Below are positions 12,901 to 24,899 of a stretch of DNA of 64,000 nt, in pieces. Both the position numbers and the translations under genes were made by a program. Source of the stretch: Rhea pennata (lineage: Eukaryota; Chordata; Aves; Rheiformes; Rheidae); contig NC_084687.1 of NCBI RefSeq assembly GCF_028389875.1, forward strand, positions 4,066,157 to 4,130,156, given 5' to 3'. Below the pieces are notes generated by a model that was not told where the DNA came from, did not search any database, and was given only the letters and a program-made list of their open reading frames with translations. Every line of letters starts with the position of its first letter. The first letter of the stretch is position 1.

Positions 12901-15900
12901 TTCTTAGCCAGCCTCATCTCGGCAAATCTCCATATTTCTAAGGGATAAACATTCACCTCTCCTCCCTCTGGCTCTCGCTTTATTGTGGATTTTTCCAGTG
13001 CCGACGTGGCATCAGGCTGTAGCTGCCGGCAGGAGAGCGGCCAGCCGGGGCCCGCGGGGCTCGTCCCCGTCCGGCGCGGAGCACCATGGGGTCCTGCTCC
13101 GGGCTGGCCGGGCTCCCTAACGCCCCGGGCTGACGCTGCAAACCCGACTGCGACCCTGCGGGGGGTTCAGCCGAGAGGTGAGGCTGGGTCAAAGCAGGCT
13201 CCGAGCCCTGAGGCACCGACCGTTTGCTCCCGGCCAGGCTGTCGGATGCCTACAGCTCTCCAGCCCCGTGCCAGGGCAGCGTGAGCGGACAGGAGGGGAA
13301 GAGGAGGTGAGCTGGTGGTGAGGAAGAGGCCACAGAGAGGTAGAGCTTGTTCCTAAAGCACCGGGGGAGGCTGAGGATGTAAATCACCAGAATTGGCCGG
13401 GGACAAGCCGTAAAACAAAAATAAAAAGATATTATAATTTATGATGCGCAGTAAAAATATCCTGGGAACCTGGGTTATGAAGAAGGATTCATTCTCTTGT
13501 TGACTTGGTGTATCTTTAAAGATGATAAATGACATTATAACTCTTCTTTATATCTGTGAGAGCAGGAAGATCCATGCCACCTCGGAGCTCTGTTCCCATC
13601 TCTTTCTGCTGCCCAAATGGTCCAGGCGGCTAAACCCCAGCCTGGGGTGGTCACCGGGCGCGAAGGGCCTGGGACCTGCAAGCGGGGCTGGGGACGCCGC
13701 TCGCGGCGCCCTCCCGGATCCGCTCCTCTGCTCATCCCAAACCCGTCAAGCGCAGACAAGCCTCAAGTATTCCCCAAATGAGTTCATTAACCTGCTAACG
13801 GGATCTCCCTGAAAAAAGGCCCCCCGAAGCCTTGGGAAACGCGGGGAGCCGGAGCGCTCGGCTTCAGTCGTCCGCCGAAAGCGGCTCCGTTCCCAGCGCG
13901 GGGCCGACGAAACAGGCGGTGGGCCAGCGCCTTCCGCCCACCCGCCTTGTCATTTCTTAGTCGAGTTTGGAAAATTTGATTACTCCCAGCTCTCGGCTGC
14001 CTTCGGTCCGGCGCGGTGCTCCTCCTCCCCTCTCGTGCTGGTTAAATTATCTGCTAAAATCGCTCGCTGCCGGGGAGGGCGGTGGTTGGGCTCCTGGCGG
14101 TGGCAACGGGGCAGTGGCAGCTCTCTGTTTCCCCGCAAAGAAAACCAGTGAATTGAGGAGGATTTGCTGGATATTTACTTGAATTTTAACTCAAGAAATG
14201 AGACCAGGTGAGACGCTAAGGATTTTTGGCAGCTGAGCACACCCCTTCCTACCTCCTGACGGCTCCTTAGCTGCAGAGACCTGATCCATCGATTTCGTTT
14301 TCCTGCCATCAACAAAATCCACATCTAAGGGAAATTTGGGGGAGGAGGGAGGGAAGGGAATCATCTCGAGCTCAAAACTTGTGTTGAAGTGGAGGGTGGC
14401 GACCAGTCCCATGGTAAGAGGTGAAGAGGGAGTGAATAATACGCAGGGCTGGGGGATGTTCGGCAAGATGAATGGCACGCAGAAAGCACGCTTCTTGGAA
14501 ACTTCAGGGGGATAAAAATGATTTAAAAAGGCACTGTCAAGATAAAAATCATATCTATTCAAGGAAAGCTCCTTACGAGTGTTATTAATAGCACCTGAGA
14601 TTGTTGCATCGGGAAGGGTTTTAAAATATTGCACCTGTTTTTCACCGCCCGGTTTAATTTCTGCAGCCTGCTCGGCCGAAGAGCGCAACGATCCCCGGGC
14701 AAGTCCGCAGCAAGCGCTGGAGCGAAGCGGCCCTCGCAGGGCTGCACAAACTCTGCTTTCCCTGAATCCGGCTCCCTGCCGTCGCGGAGGCGATCGCCTC
14801 GGGGCGCGGAGGCTCAGCGGCGCCGCTCGGCGCGGTGCTCAGCTGCGCGCCCTGAGCGAGAGCCTGGCAGCGACGGTGCCTTCCCCGCGGGAAGCTGCAC
14901 GTCGGCCCGCGGGATTAAGGAGCGCCCCGGCACCGCAGCCCTCCTCCCCGCGTGTGTGATTACCGGCTGCGGTCTAGTTGCCTCCTCGTCTTCTCCTTGC
15001 TAACTCCAAGGCCCTGCTAACGCAGGTCTCTCCAGCCCGGCCCATCGTAGCTGAGCCTCCATCAACGCTGGGGCTGGTGTTTCTTTACCTTCTTCCTTTT
15101 TCCTTAATTTTGCAGTGAAATTTCCCTTGGAAATGTGGGAACCCTCCCTCATTTAAACCTGGGAAACCTGGCTTGCTTCCAGCAGAGAGACCCAGGGAGC
15201 TGCCCTGGTCCTACAGCAGCTTTCAGATATCTGTCGGAGGCTCCCGGCGCGTGGGTCCGTTCAGGGCCCGGCAGGGACCTCAGCCTTGCTGGGGCGAGCG
15301 GCTCGACACGTACTGGGAATTGCCGAGGGGAAGAAGACCGGCGGCGTGAAGCTCTGACGTGCCTGATCTTTGCATCCTCCGGCTGCTGGCGGACGAGGGG
15401 CTGCAAACGCCTGGCCGGGGCCGCGTTGCATGGAGCCGTCCTGGTCCGGGCTGGGCGTCTCCCCGTGATTTCACACCACGTGTGCGAGGCCGAAGCACGA
15501 GGGAGACCTTTGCTTGGACAAGGACGTGGTGGAGGTGAGTCACACCTTGGGGTTTAGCCTGGCACCCTTCAGGAGATGCCCAACGTGGAGGAGGAGTGCT
15601 GGGAGCTTTTCCTCCTGCCTAACCCCATTTTTCCTGGCCCTGAAGCCCATTATTTCATTTTCTAACCTGTCCTGGACGCACAGAGGGCAGAGCACATCTC
15701 TCTTCTCTTGCACCTTTGAAAACGGTGATGGTGTCTCTACTTATTCTGCTCTGACCTGTGCAACCTCAGGTCTCGCTGCCCGGTCCCCTGATCACTCCCG
15801 TTGCTCTTCCTGAGCCCTCGGCACCCTGCAGCCATGTGAAGGTCCATGGTCATTGCCCGGCCTCGAGGTCCCCCTGGAAAAGGGCTGCCGCTGCTACGCT

Positions 15901-18900
15901 TCAAGCCGGCTGGTTCGAAAGCTGTGAAAGCAGAACTGGGGATTTAATGGCAACATTAAATATACGACCGACTGCTAGGTCTAATTTGGATTTCAAAGCA
16001 AGCACGGCCCGGGGAATTAAGGAGGAAGATGAGTTTCACTACGAGGTAAATAAAAATTAACTGATGTGATATAAATATACCTGTGGATTAAAAGCGGGCA
16101 CATGTCTCTGAAATACACTCAATTAGAGAAGTTTGTTTGTTTGTGTGTTTTAATAAAAGCTTCATAACCACGGAAAATTTCAAGGACTGACAACCGATAA
16201 AAACAGCCCAAGCTTCAGCAGCTAACTCCATGTGTTTACGAGCGGTTAGCGCTGCTCACATAAAATAAAAGCACCACCACAAATTAAACCGCCACAAATT
16301 ACCTCCTGGAGGAAGGGACGAGGAGGGACCGAGCCAGCTCCACGGCACATGCTTGCCTCTCTGCACCTTTGGGGACTATTTATGCTTTCAGGTGTTTGGG
16401 GCAAGGACTGGCTCGTACCGACCAGCCCCGTGCCAGACCTGGGCCAGAATGGAGGTGTCGTTGTAATGGAAATTTATGCAATAATCAAAATTGGCTAAAG
16501 CTGCTCTTTAGAGGCTAAATTTTCCGAGGAACTCGGTGCTTGGCATGCATTTTTCTTCTGGAAGCCTGTTCCTGGTTTGGGTACCAAAAAGGGGGCTGAG
16601 GATGACAAAACCCGGGCTGTTTGGCTGCCGCGGCTCGGAGGGGCTGCTCAGCCTGGCGGCTCTGCCTGCAACTCCGTTGGGGGAAAAACACATGGGATAA
16701 CCGCGCTCCGGCCACGGGGCTTATCCTCGCTGCTCCCGCTGCTGGGCTGCAGCTCAGCTGCTCCTCCGTTTGGACCCCCCACTCCATTTCCTTTTCCTCT
16801 CCTTCTTCCCTGCCTTCATCTCCCCTTTCCGCTCCTCCTCCTCGCCTTCTCCCAAAGGAAGGAAAACGGAAGGAAAAGGGGAGGCAGACGCCTGGCCCTC
16901 AGCCCCCTTTTCCTCAGACAGGCATTAAAGTCGTAACGATGTTAGGAGCATGATTCAGAGTTAATGAACACATTATTTACACTGATTAATCCCTGCAGCC
17001 ACCGAGTCTTCTTCAAAATAACGAGGGTTGGCACAGCCAGCGCTGGCGCTAGACACAGACGTCTCGGGACGAGAACCCCCGGCTTCGGGTCTGCTCCTTC
17101 TCCAAGTGCAGATGCTCTGCACAGGGTCTCCGAGCAGCCTCAGCCTCCAAAACGACCGATACGGCCAAGGACTGATGCCGAATGGGAAGCATCCCCCAGG
17201 CTTGAGGCCACGCGGGGGAAATAAATAGGGCTTTCTCAAAACAGGGCTTTCTCGACGCCGGTGCAGGGCCAGGCCGCCTGCCCGCGCAGGCAGGTGCGTG
17301 GGGAGCAGCACACCTGGAATCGAACTGCAGCAGGGCCTTTGCACGGAGGGTAACGGGAGTCGGCGGGACGCGGGGAGCAGTTCAGTTAGGCGCCCGAGGA
17401 GGCGGACGGCTGCCGCCCCGGGGCCGCGGTGGCAGAGCGGCCGGATCCCGGGAATACGTGTCTTTAGCATCTCTAAGACGACCCTGGCAGGACCGCGCTC
17501 CTCCCAGAGAGGGAGAGCGAAAGCTGGAGTGATGCTGGGTGCTGCCAACGCCGGGGTGCCCGCGAGGGGCGGCGCGGGGGCTGCCGGCCCGGCCGCATCC
17601 AGGTGCGGAGCATCAGTGCGGATCAGCCTGGCGGCAGGCGGCACCCGCTTGCCCTTGATAAGGGGCTGGCGGGGGCCTGGGGCTGTTTGGCAGCCAGGGG
17701 AGGTGCTAAATCCATGCGCCAGCTCTGCTTTGCGTCTGGCAGAGCTGCGTGCGGGACGTCGCTGACCCGACGGCCCGTCCGGCTCCCGCTGAAGCCGTGG
17801 TGGGCGCGGGGCCGAGGCAGCAACGGGGATGCAGTCAGTGCTCCTGCTTTTCCAAAGGCAGCAGGCAGCCGCGGGGGTGGCAAAGGCTCCTGCTGCAATT
17901 GATACCGGGCAGGTTCAACGCTTTGGTGCAAGCTCAGTTTGGCTTTGGAAGTCGGCTCTGATCCTGCACTCTGCTCAGCACCGTCGCCCCGAGCAGGGCT
18001 GTCGGCAGAGCTCATCGGCGCGGCGCTCGGGGCCGCGGCGGCCCACGAAAGCAGCCTGCGTGGCCGGACTGCGCCTGTCTGCCGAGCGGGAGCCCGGACC
18101 GGGGCTGGCGCTTCCCGGCTGCAGCAAGAAATAGGCTTTGCTGCCATCTACCTCTCCTGGGCTCCCCGGTAGCCAGAGCAGCAGGACGCTCTGGCCAGGC
18201 TCCTTCCTGCCTCTCCATCCCTCTCCAGAGCTGCTGGGCAGTTAGGGCCCTGTTAGGACTTTCTCCCCCCACCTCCGTTCTTCTCCTCGATTTGTAATTT
18301 TGTGTTATCCCATGAAATCTGTGCTCGTGCTGATGTTCTCTAGACCTTAAAGAATATTTAACCACCTGTTAAATTATTTATCCCTCTGAGGTTTTGTGCA
18401 CTCGGGGCAGCTTGTGGGCCTCCTGGAGAATTAACTAGAGCCATAAATCAAAGAGACGTTTGAGAAATTTCCCATTGCTCGTGCTGATGGCGGCGTGGCC
18501 TCTGAAATGCCACTTGCAGGTTGGGAGCCAGGCACTGCCACTTGGTGCTATTACTTGTTTAGGAGCTTGTTAAATTTAGAAGTTAAATAGACTCCAGGAA
18601 ATGGATGAGACGCGCTGATGGCAGGCTACCGGGGAAATTGGGTGGCTGCCACCCCCTAATACACCTTTTAAAGGCTGGTTTTTCAGGCTTTGCAGATCGC
18701 CGGCGTCAGTGCAGGCTCCACGCAGCAGAGCAGAGCCGCAGGAGGCAATGGCTCCGGCAGCGGTGGTGGGTGCTCTCCCGCACCCTCTTCCCCCCTTCTT
18801 GCAGGAGGAAGCGGGCGATGGAGATACTGGCAGGGAAGCAAAGAGCGAGCACTAATGCGCTCCTGGAAAGGAGGTGCTGGAATGGCTGGGATTAAAGTGG

Positions 18901-21528
18901 TTAGTGAGATGCAGAGGGAGAAAGAAATCCCATCCCCTGTTTGTGCTTTTTAGATGCATTCAGCTCTGCTGACATGTGGAGCGGGGCTAGCGATGAGAAA
19001 ACGTATTGATCTTGCAGAGCCGAGCAGGTTGGGGAGCTGCAGAGCTTGGCCCCGAGCAGCCCCTGCTAAAATCCTCCTCGTCGCCAGGGGTGCCACGACG
19101 GCTCGTGCTGCCGGCACCACCCAGGACGGAGCTGACTCCCCAGCATCCTGCTGTGGTGCTTCCAAGAGGGAAAACTGCCTGAATGCATTTCAGAAGGATA
19201 TTGTAGCCAGTGCACGTTGCCTTCTTTAGGAAAAGCAAACCTTGGCTTGGGCATCCCTAAAGCCTGACGGGAAGGTTTAGGTGCAGAGGGAGGCGGCGGC
19301 GGCTGCGTTCGCAGGCTGCCGACCTCGTGGCTTGCTTCCAGGATGCTCCCTCTGAAATGAGGAGCGGGCTGAGCTCTCCGCGTGGCAGAAGGTCTCCCTG
19401 TGCAGCCCTTGGCTCAGCCAGGCCATTTCCTTTGGGTCTCCTGGTTCCCGCCCGTGCTGGGAGCTTTTGCAGGGGTGGCAGTCGCCCCTGCAACGCTTGA
19501 ATTCGTTTAGCGTTTCATCTTTCCCATTACGTCGTGATTTTTCTTTGCTGTCAGCAGTTTTGCAGCAGAAGCCACCTGTATCGTTCCCGCTCCCGAGCAG
19601 CAACCGGGCGCGTTCGCCCCTCGGCAGCGATGCCCATTGCACCTGCCCTGCTGTCGGAGGAGAGGACGAAGTTAGATGAGCCCTGACCCCTTCCCCAAAT
19701 GCACTAAACCTCTGGGCTCCCCTTGGTACCAAACCCTCGCGCGGAGCCTGGCGAGGGATTTTTCTCCCCCGAGCCCCGTGTGCTGGCCCGGGGCCCTCGG
19801 CTGCAGCCTGCCTGCTTCGCTCCCACCATTTATTCCCCGTAGAAATGAGAATTTCAGTTCAGGGGCAGCAAGCTGCCGAGCGAGCGAGAGAAGGAGCCTG
19901 CAGCAGCGAAACGGCACCGTAATAGAGGTATTTATTACTGGCACGAGGAAATGGATATGCTATTCATGCTCCTTCGGCTCTCAGTCATTGCCGCGGGGCG
20001 AGGACGAGCAGGCAGCTCGCGCGGGAAATAGCCAAAAGTCTGTTTTCTGCCCATTCATCAGCCCGATGAAGGAGAAAACCATAGGCAGTGCTGACGGAGG
20101 AGGGGGAAGGAGCCCGGAGGCGGTGGGCGCGAGTCTCTGCTGCCTGGATTCATGGCGCTGTGGCTGCTCATGGGTATTAAAACCCCAAGAGGCTCGAAAG
20201 TCCTGAAACCTGGGGTGGAGGGAGCAGCCGGGGCCCCTCCGGGGCTGCCGGAGCGATGCCCAGCCTCGCGGCCGAGGCGTCGCGGGCTTGTTGCGAGAAA
20301 TTCGTGGTGGAGCTGGGCTTGAAACCTGGGTTTCCCAGCCCAGAGGTGTCGCAGCAAGGGCACGCATCGCCCCTTAGCGAGGGAGAGCCTCGGGGCCCCC
20401 TCGATCCTTGGTTTATTTAAAATGCTCAGCATCTACTGGAGAAAAGCACTAGGGAGTTTAAAAAAGAAAAATCCCTCTAAGTATTAAGCGCTAATAATTC
20501 CCTACTTTTATTTGCCGTTATCCACCTACATGAAAGCGGCTGGGTTTTTGCTGACACTTTCTTGCTGGGAATTGACGGCTGCCTGAATCACCCGTCCAGG
20601 GCCATTTGCTCATAAAAGTAAGGAATTGCTGGTTTGAGTCTTGTTATTGCCGCTAACGTGACGCAGGCAGCGGTGATGGGTTCGGAGGGGCTCTGCGCAG
20701 GCTGGGAAATGGCCCCGGCGCGGGTATGCGTGCAGCCTCCTGGAGGGGGGATTGTAACCCGAGGTCTTTGCTTCCCCGAGCCGGCCAAGCGCCCGGGGTG
20801 ATTTGCGGCCGGGGCGGGCTGACGGGTGGCCGAGCCGCTGGGCAAGCGGGTGCCCGGAGGGCCGGCCACTGCGAGCAGGGGGCCGCCGTTTGCACGCCCG
20901 TCCCCGTTGTGCGGGTTTCCCCGGGGCCGCCGATGACCCGCGCGAGGCCAGCGGCTGCCAGGGCGCCCCGGGAGCTGCCCCTCGTCCGGGATCCGCCTCG
21001 GAGCGAGCATGGCACGGCGGCCCCCAAGCCCCCCCGGCTCCGTGCGCCTGGAGAGACTTGCCAAGCGGCAAACTGCGGAGCCGCCCCAGGGCTGGGAAAC
21101 CACCCGGGCTCGGGGCGAGGAGGCTTGGAGGAACGAAGGGGGCCGTGGTGGAGATTGCCCTCGTCAGCCCTGCTTTTGGAGCCTGCCTCGTTCTGGACTC
21201 CTCCAAAAGTAGGGATGTTACTAACTGCGAGCCGCTTTTCCCCTGGCTGTCGTTTGCACAAATGATAACTGATTTGGAATGAATTGAGCCAATTACTGCA
21301 GTTTTCTTAAGGCAGATGACGCCAATACTTGGGTAAGGAGCAGCAATCGCAGCTGCGGCATGGATGAGAGAAGCTGAAATGCCCTTTGGGTCCGAGTTTC
21401 TGACTCTGGCTTGGTTTCCTGGTCTAGGTCCAGCTTCTTCACTCCATTGCATGTGGATTTTGGGGGCTGCTACCCCGGAGACTGAGCGACCTCAAGTCCC
21501 TGGTGCTGGTGAAGGTGCTGGTATCCTG

Positions 21529-21542
21529 CTGTGTGTGTGTGT
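21529..21542. repeat. short GT dinucleotide repeat
   Basis: A run of alternating T and G of about 14 bases. It is an ordinary short microsatellite with no gene nearby. Confidence 0.7.
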
Positions 21543-22149
21543 TTATTCATCATGAATGAATGATATGGGAACAGGTCTTTGATTTTTGCAAGCAAGCAGT
21601 GCCTGAAAATACCGATGGATTAATGGAAAAGTGAAAAAATAACTCTTAAATGATTTGCAAAGGTGAGAGCTTGGTGATGGGTTTGGAGATCTGCCTGTTC
21701 CTCAGCCGGTGCTTGTGCACGTGGGAATTTCATGTGTGGGAAAGATGTAGGTTGTCCAAGGGCTACAAAAGTTTCCTACCTCAAATGCTGGCAGGTGAAA
21801 TAACCAAATGGTTTTTCAGTAAACACCCCAGTCTGGTCTGCCTTTCCTAGACCAAATCTGCACATGAAGCTCATCAAAATTTTAAAGAGCAGATAATTGT
21901 CATTGGAAACCTTGTCCTCGTAATACGAGGAGCTGCAGTGAAAAGGAAATGTAATGAAGATGAATTAAAGCTCGACTGTGCAAAAACGAGCTAGGGCATC
22001 TCAAAATCCGGTTCCCATTTGCTTGCCCTTGCAAACCAAGGGGAGCAGCGCCGGGCTGCGCGCGGGGCGATGACGGCCGAATCCTGCGCTGCTCCGCGAG
22101 GCCTCGATGGGCTTCGGCGAAGCTAAGCAAACGCTGGAAGCTGGAGCCA

Positions 22150-22445
22150 AGAAAGTAAGACTAGGCGAGCTGCCGCAAAAATCAATTAGTGATAAAAACC
22201 CTTCGGCAGACGCACGCGATTGTATCAGTTTATTGTGTTGTCTCCTGAGCGGCAAAACCGCACGGATACGTGCCTACGGGGATGCAACCCAAAATCCGAA
22301 GCACTGGGTCAGAAACGTGGGCTCCCGCCACTTCCCTTTTTATCTCCAATTAAGCAATCTATCTTTGGGTTACTTTTGTCTGTTTTCTAAGTTTAATAAC
22401 AGAACTAACCATCTTCTCCTATTTGCATATAAATAAGCATCGGAT
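22150..22445. promoter_or_regulatory. candidate regulatory block ending in octamer plus TATA-like sequence
   Basis: An AT-rich block in a CG-rich neighbourhood, with AATCAATTAGTGAT and CCAATTAAGCAATC homeodomain-type sites. At its end the POU octamer ATTTGCAT (22,421-22,428) runs directly into TATAAATA (22,428-22,435) on the plus strand. An octamer fused to a TATA-like box resembles a core promoter, but no recognisable transcript follows, so an enhancer or chance match is equally possible. Confidence 0.25.
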
Positions 22446-22629
22446 CGATGAAGAACATTGTCAAACAGGTTTGAAAAGTGAGGGGATCGTGGCCTGGCAG
22501 GCGGTTGGAAGAAAATCATGACTTCACGCCTCCAACATGGTGTTTAAAATGAAGCAGAGAAGAAAAAAACTACCCAGGCCCTTCTGTGAAATGTTCTCTG
22601 CCACCGGAAGGTTGAATCCGTGAGGCTGT

Positions 22630-23530
22630 GATGGGCTTTGAACTTGTGGCCGTGGATGGCGCGGGGACCCCGAGGGCAGCGTGCACCGGCGGCCGCTTGT
22701 CCCGCCGCGTCCTCCAAAGCTCCTGGTTTTCCTCCTCCGGCAGCGGCCGCTTCCGAGTTGTGAATTCTCCCAGCATCGTCTGCACAGCGGCGTTTAAGAA
22801 AAGAAAAGAAAAAAGGAGGGAGGAGGGTGCAGCGTAGCGCCGGGCTCCGTTCGGGTTACGGAGGTTTGCACCAGGAGGCTCCGGAGACGGGGAGGGAGGA
22901 ATTACCCGGGATTGCAGCCGCTCCCGCAGCCCCGATGTCCCCGTTCAGCCCGCCCCGGCGCAGCCCCGCGGTGCCTCCCGCATCGCGCCCCGGGCGCTTT
23001 GGAGCAAAACGCGGGGGTCCCCTTTTATTTCGTTTTTTTTTCCCCCTCTCTTAGAGGTGGTTTTTATTCTTGCAACCTCTGTTCAGGGGCAAAGTCTTGG
23101 GCTCCCCCCTCTTTGAGTTGCTTCGGACCAAGAAGAGGAGGAAGAGCGTGCGAGAGAGGAGGAAGAGCGTGCGTGAGGGCGTGCATGCGTGCCGCGGGGA
23201 GGGATGCTGAGGGTCGGAGCCCCAGAAGCGATTGCATTCGGGACCGCTCGCTCGAGCCGGCTCGGTAACAAATTCACTGACACCGGGAACAATTTTTCCT
23301 GACTCTGCCAATTCCTTAACGACGCTGATTCTAAGGGCCCCGCGGGGAGGGGAGCTTGAGCTCTGCAAAAAGCCCTCTGTTGAAGCGGGATTGCTTTATT
23401 TCAGGCTACGTGGGGGGATGCTTAAATATTAAAGGCTGAAAACTGATGGCTGGCGGGGTGACAGGCAGGGACACGCTCGTCCCGGCCAGCAGCGGGCGGC
23501 CGCGGCCAACGTGGCCCGAGAGAAGTAAAC
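22630..23530. other. CG-dense stretch, possible CpG island
   Basis: By eye CG dinucleotides are frequent throughout, and NotI-like GCGGCCGC cores occur near 22,690, 22,743 and 23,500. No associated coding exon is recognised. It lies beyond the 3' end of RH2, so it is not that gene's promoter. It could mark the start of a non-coding RNA or be orphan-island DNA. Confidence 0.35.
23134..23173. repeat. 21-bp-period tandem duplication
   Basis: The 19-base unit AGAGGAGGAAGAGCGTGCG occurs at 23,134-23,152 and again, identically, at 23,155-23,173 inside the CG-dense stretch. It is a local slippage duplication with no known function. Confidence 0.8.
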
Positions 23531-23818
23531 GGACTGAAGCATTTTTTTTTTCTCTGTGCTGATGGTATTTATTTTTTTATTTTTAAATCCCTACTTTTCA
23601 ACTGGAGAAGTCCTTGTGCTGACACGATGTTATTTATTTATAAAATATGTACAGGAGAGCGCTCAGGTAGCGGTGCCACCCTCCAAAGTTGGCCATGTGC
23701 GTCGGGCCAGGCAAAAAACGGTTTCTCTGCCTCAGATTTGGGAGGAGGAGAAGGAAAGGGCTGAAAAAGATAGAGACTTCAAGGTGTGCGAGCAAATATT
23801 TACAGGTTCCAAGACAAA

Positions 23819-23832
23819 ATATATATATATAT
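23819..23832. repeat. short TA repeat
   Basis: A simple alternating AT tract about 14 bases long, beyond the RH2 polyadenylation region, next to A+T-rich sequence. Confidence 0.7.
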
Positions 23833-24299
23833 CTACAGTGTTGTCTTGGGGATATAGGGAGTCGGGCTAAAAGCAGAGCCCGCTCACAGCTCCATTTGTT
23901 ATATTGATTTACAAAGACTATGATATCGATTTGTGTCGGCCGTGCCATCAGCCGGGGTGAACAGCTCCAGCACGACCGGCTCCGGTGTTGGCGAGGGGCG
24001 GCAGAGACCACTCCAGCCGTGGATTCGTGCTTCTGTGACTTTTTCTTTTGGACATGGCTGTTTTGGAACAGTTAGTTTTTAAATGGGGGATGAAGGCTTT
24101 CGAGATACTCCCTCGAGCCCTGGGGAAAGGAGGATGCTAGCAGGGACCGCGTTTCAGAGGCGCGGGGCCGGTGGTGGAAAACGCTCCAGCCTGGGCTTTC
24201 CCGCTGGCTGCCGCCGCTGCAGCGCGATGCGAACGCTGGAGGTGCCGTCTTGGGGCAGGTGTTCGTGCTCGTGTGCAATGTTGGCAATGCTTTAAAATG

Positions 24300-24305
24300 T
24301 TTATT
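24300..24305 (-). terminator. possible polyadenylation signal of RH2
   Basis: The minus strand reads AATAAA here, about 465 bases past the RH2 stop codon at 24,768-24,770. It is the first canonical hexamer I found in that direction, so a 3' untranslated region of about half a kilobase is plausible. Further AATAAA hexamers occur near 23,570 and 23,630 and could serve as distal sites. Not verified by transcript data. Confidence 0.4.
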
Positions 24306-24767
24306 TTCCGCCTGCATCGGAGGTGCTGGAAAGGGAACCTCTGCAAAAGCAGCCGCTGCTACGGCTCTGGCTGCAGCCTGGTGGCCAAGGTTGGGTTTTA
24401 TCGTGGGGTATCAGCATGTGGGTTTGGGGAAAAGCGCCCCTTGGCCAGGGTCGGGCAGGACAGCACTTGCCCCCGGGGATGCACCCACAGCGAACACCCG
24501 TGTGCAAGAGCCCCGGCCGCGTTTGCACCAGCAGGTGCGGGGGTGCTCCGGCGAGCGTGCCGGGGCGCGGGGGCTGTACGCGGGGTGCACCGGCGTCCGA
24601 GGGGGAAGCGGCAGCGGTGTTTGCACTCGGGCGGGAGAGCGCAGCCGGCAGGGGAGGGGTGTCAGTGCACAAGGGAGCGACTGCATGAACCGAGTTTGTG
24701 GGTGCGTGGGTGTCTAGGTCTCGGGCCCAGAGCTCGGAGGGTCACCCCAGTTCAAACTGTCCATGGT

Positions 24768-24899
24768 CTATGCGGGTGATACTTGGCTGGAGGAGACGGA
24801 GGAGACTTCAGTCTTGCTCTGGGACACAGTGGATGAGACTTCTTCATCCCCAAAGGGGTTCTTGCCACAGCAGATCGTAGTGATCATGCAGTTACGGAA
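24768..24899 (-). CDS. RH2: RH2 exon 5 (residues 313-355 and stop)
   Basis: Starts at a CCAG acceptor with FRNCM (helix 8), includes the palmitoylated Cys-Cys pair at 322-323, and ends in a Ser/Thr-rich tail finishing VSPA before TAG at 24,770-24,768. The tail is the rhodopsin-kinase and arrestin target, and its terminal V-x-P-A matches vertebrate visual opsins. Confidence 0.96.
   Translation of the reverse strand, partial: FRNCMITTICCGKNPFGDEEVSSTVSQSKTEVSSVSSSQVSPA

Larger units (their letters stand above)
12901..24299. other. CG-rich intergenic DNA without a recognised gene
   Basis: Several CG-dense stretches (about 14,650-14,980, 17,000-18,150, 20,700-21,150 and 22,630-23,530) alternate with AT-rich blocks (about 13,380-13,560, 15,940-16,310 and 20,430-20,560). 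Long open frames on both strands, up to 280 codons at 20,610-21,452 on the minus strand, are composed of Ala, Gly, Pro and Arg. They overlap other long frames on both strands, as expected of GC-rich non-coding DNA. No splice-bounded coding exon of a known family was recognised. Confidence 0.55.

Noticed and set aside
14191-14688. 165-codon minus-strand frame with a less biased composition
   Set aside because: Looks more protein-like than its neighbours, but I recognise no domain and see no exon borders. Kept out as probable chance.
16973-17644. 223-codon minus-strand frame
   Set aside because: Low-complexity Pro/Ala/Arg product in CG-rich DNA, with equally long frames on the other strand.
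20610-21452. 280-codon open frame on the minus strand
   Set aside because: It overlaps other long frames on both strands in CG-rich DNA. Composition is Ala, Gly, Pro, Arg with no domain, and no splice or promoter context supports it.
1-24000. 3' exons of GRM4 expected from mammalian synteny
   Set aside because: I searched the translated frames for the conserved seven-helix core and the C-terminal tail of group III glutamate receptors and saw neither. GRM4 is probably further upstream.
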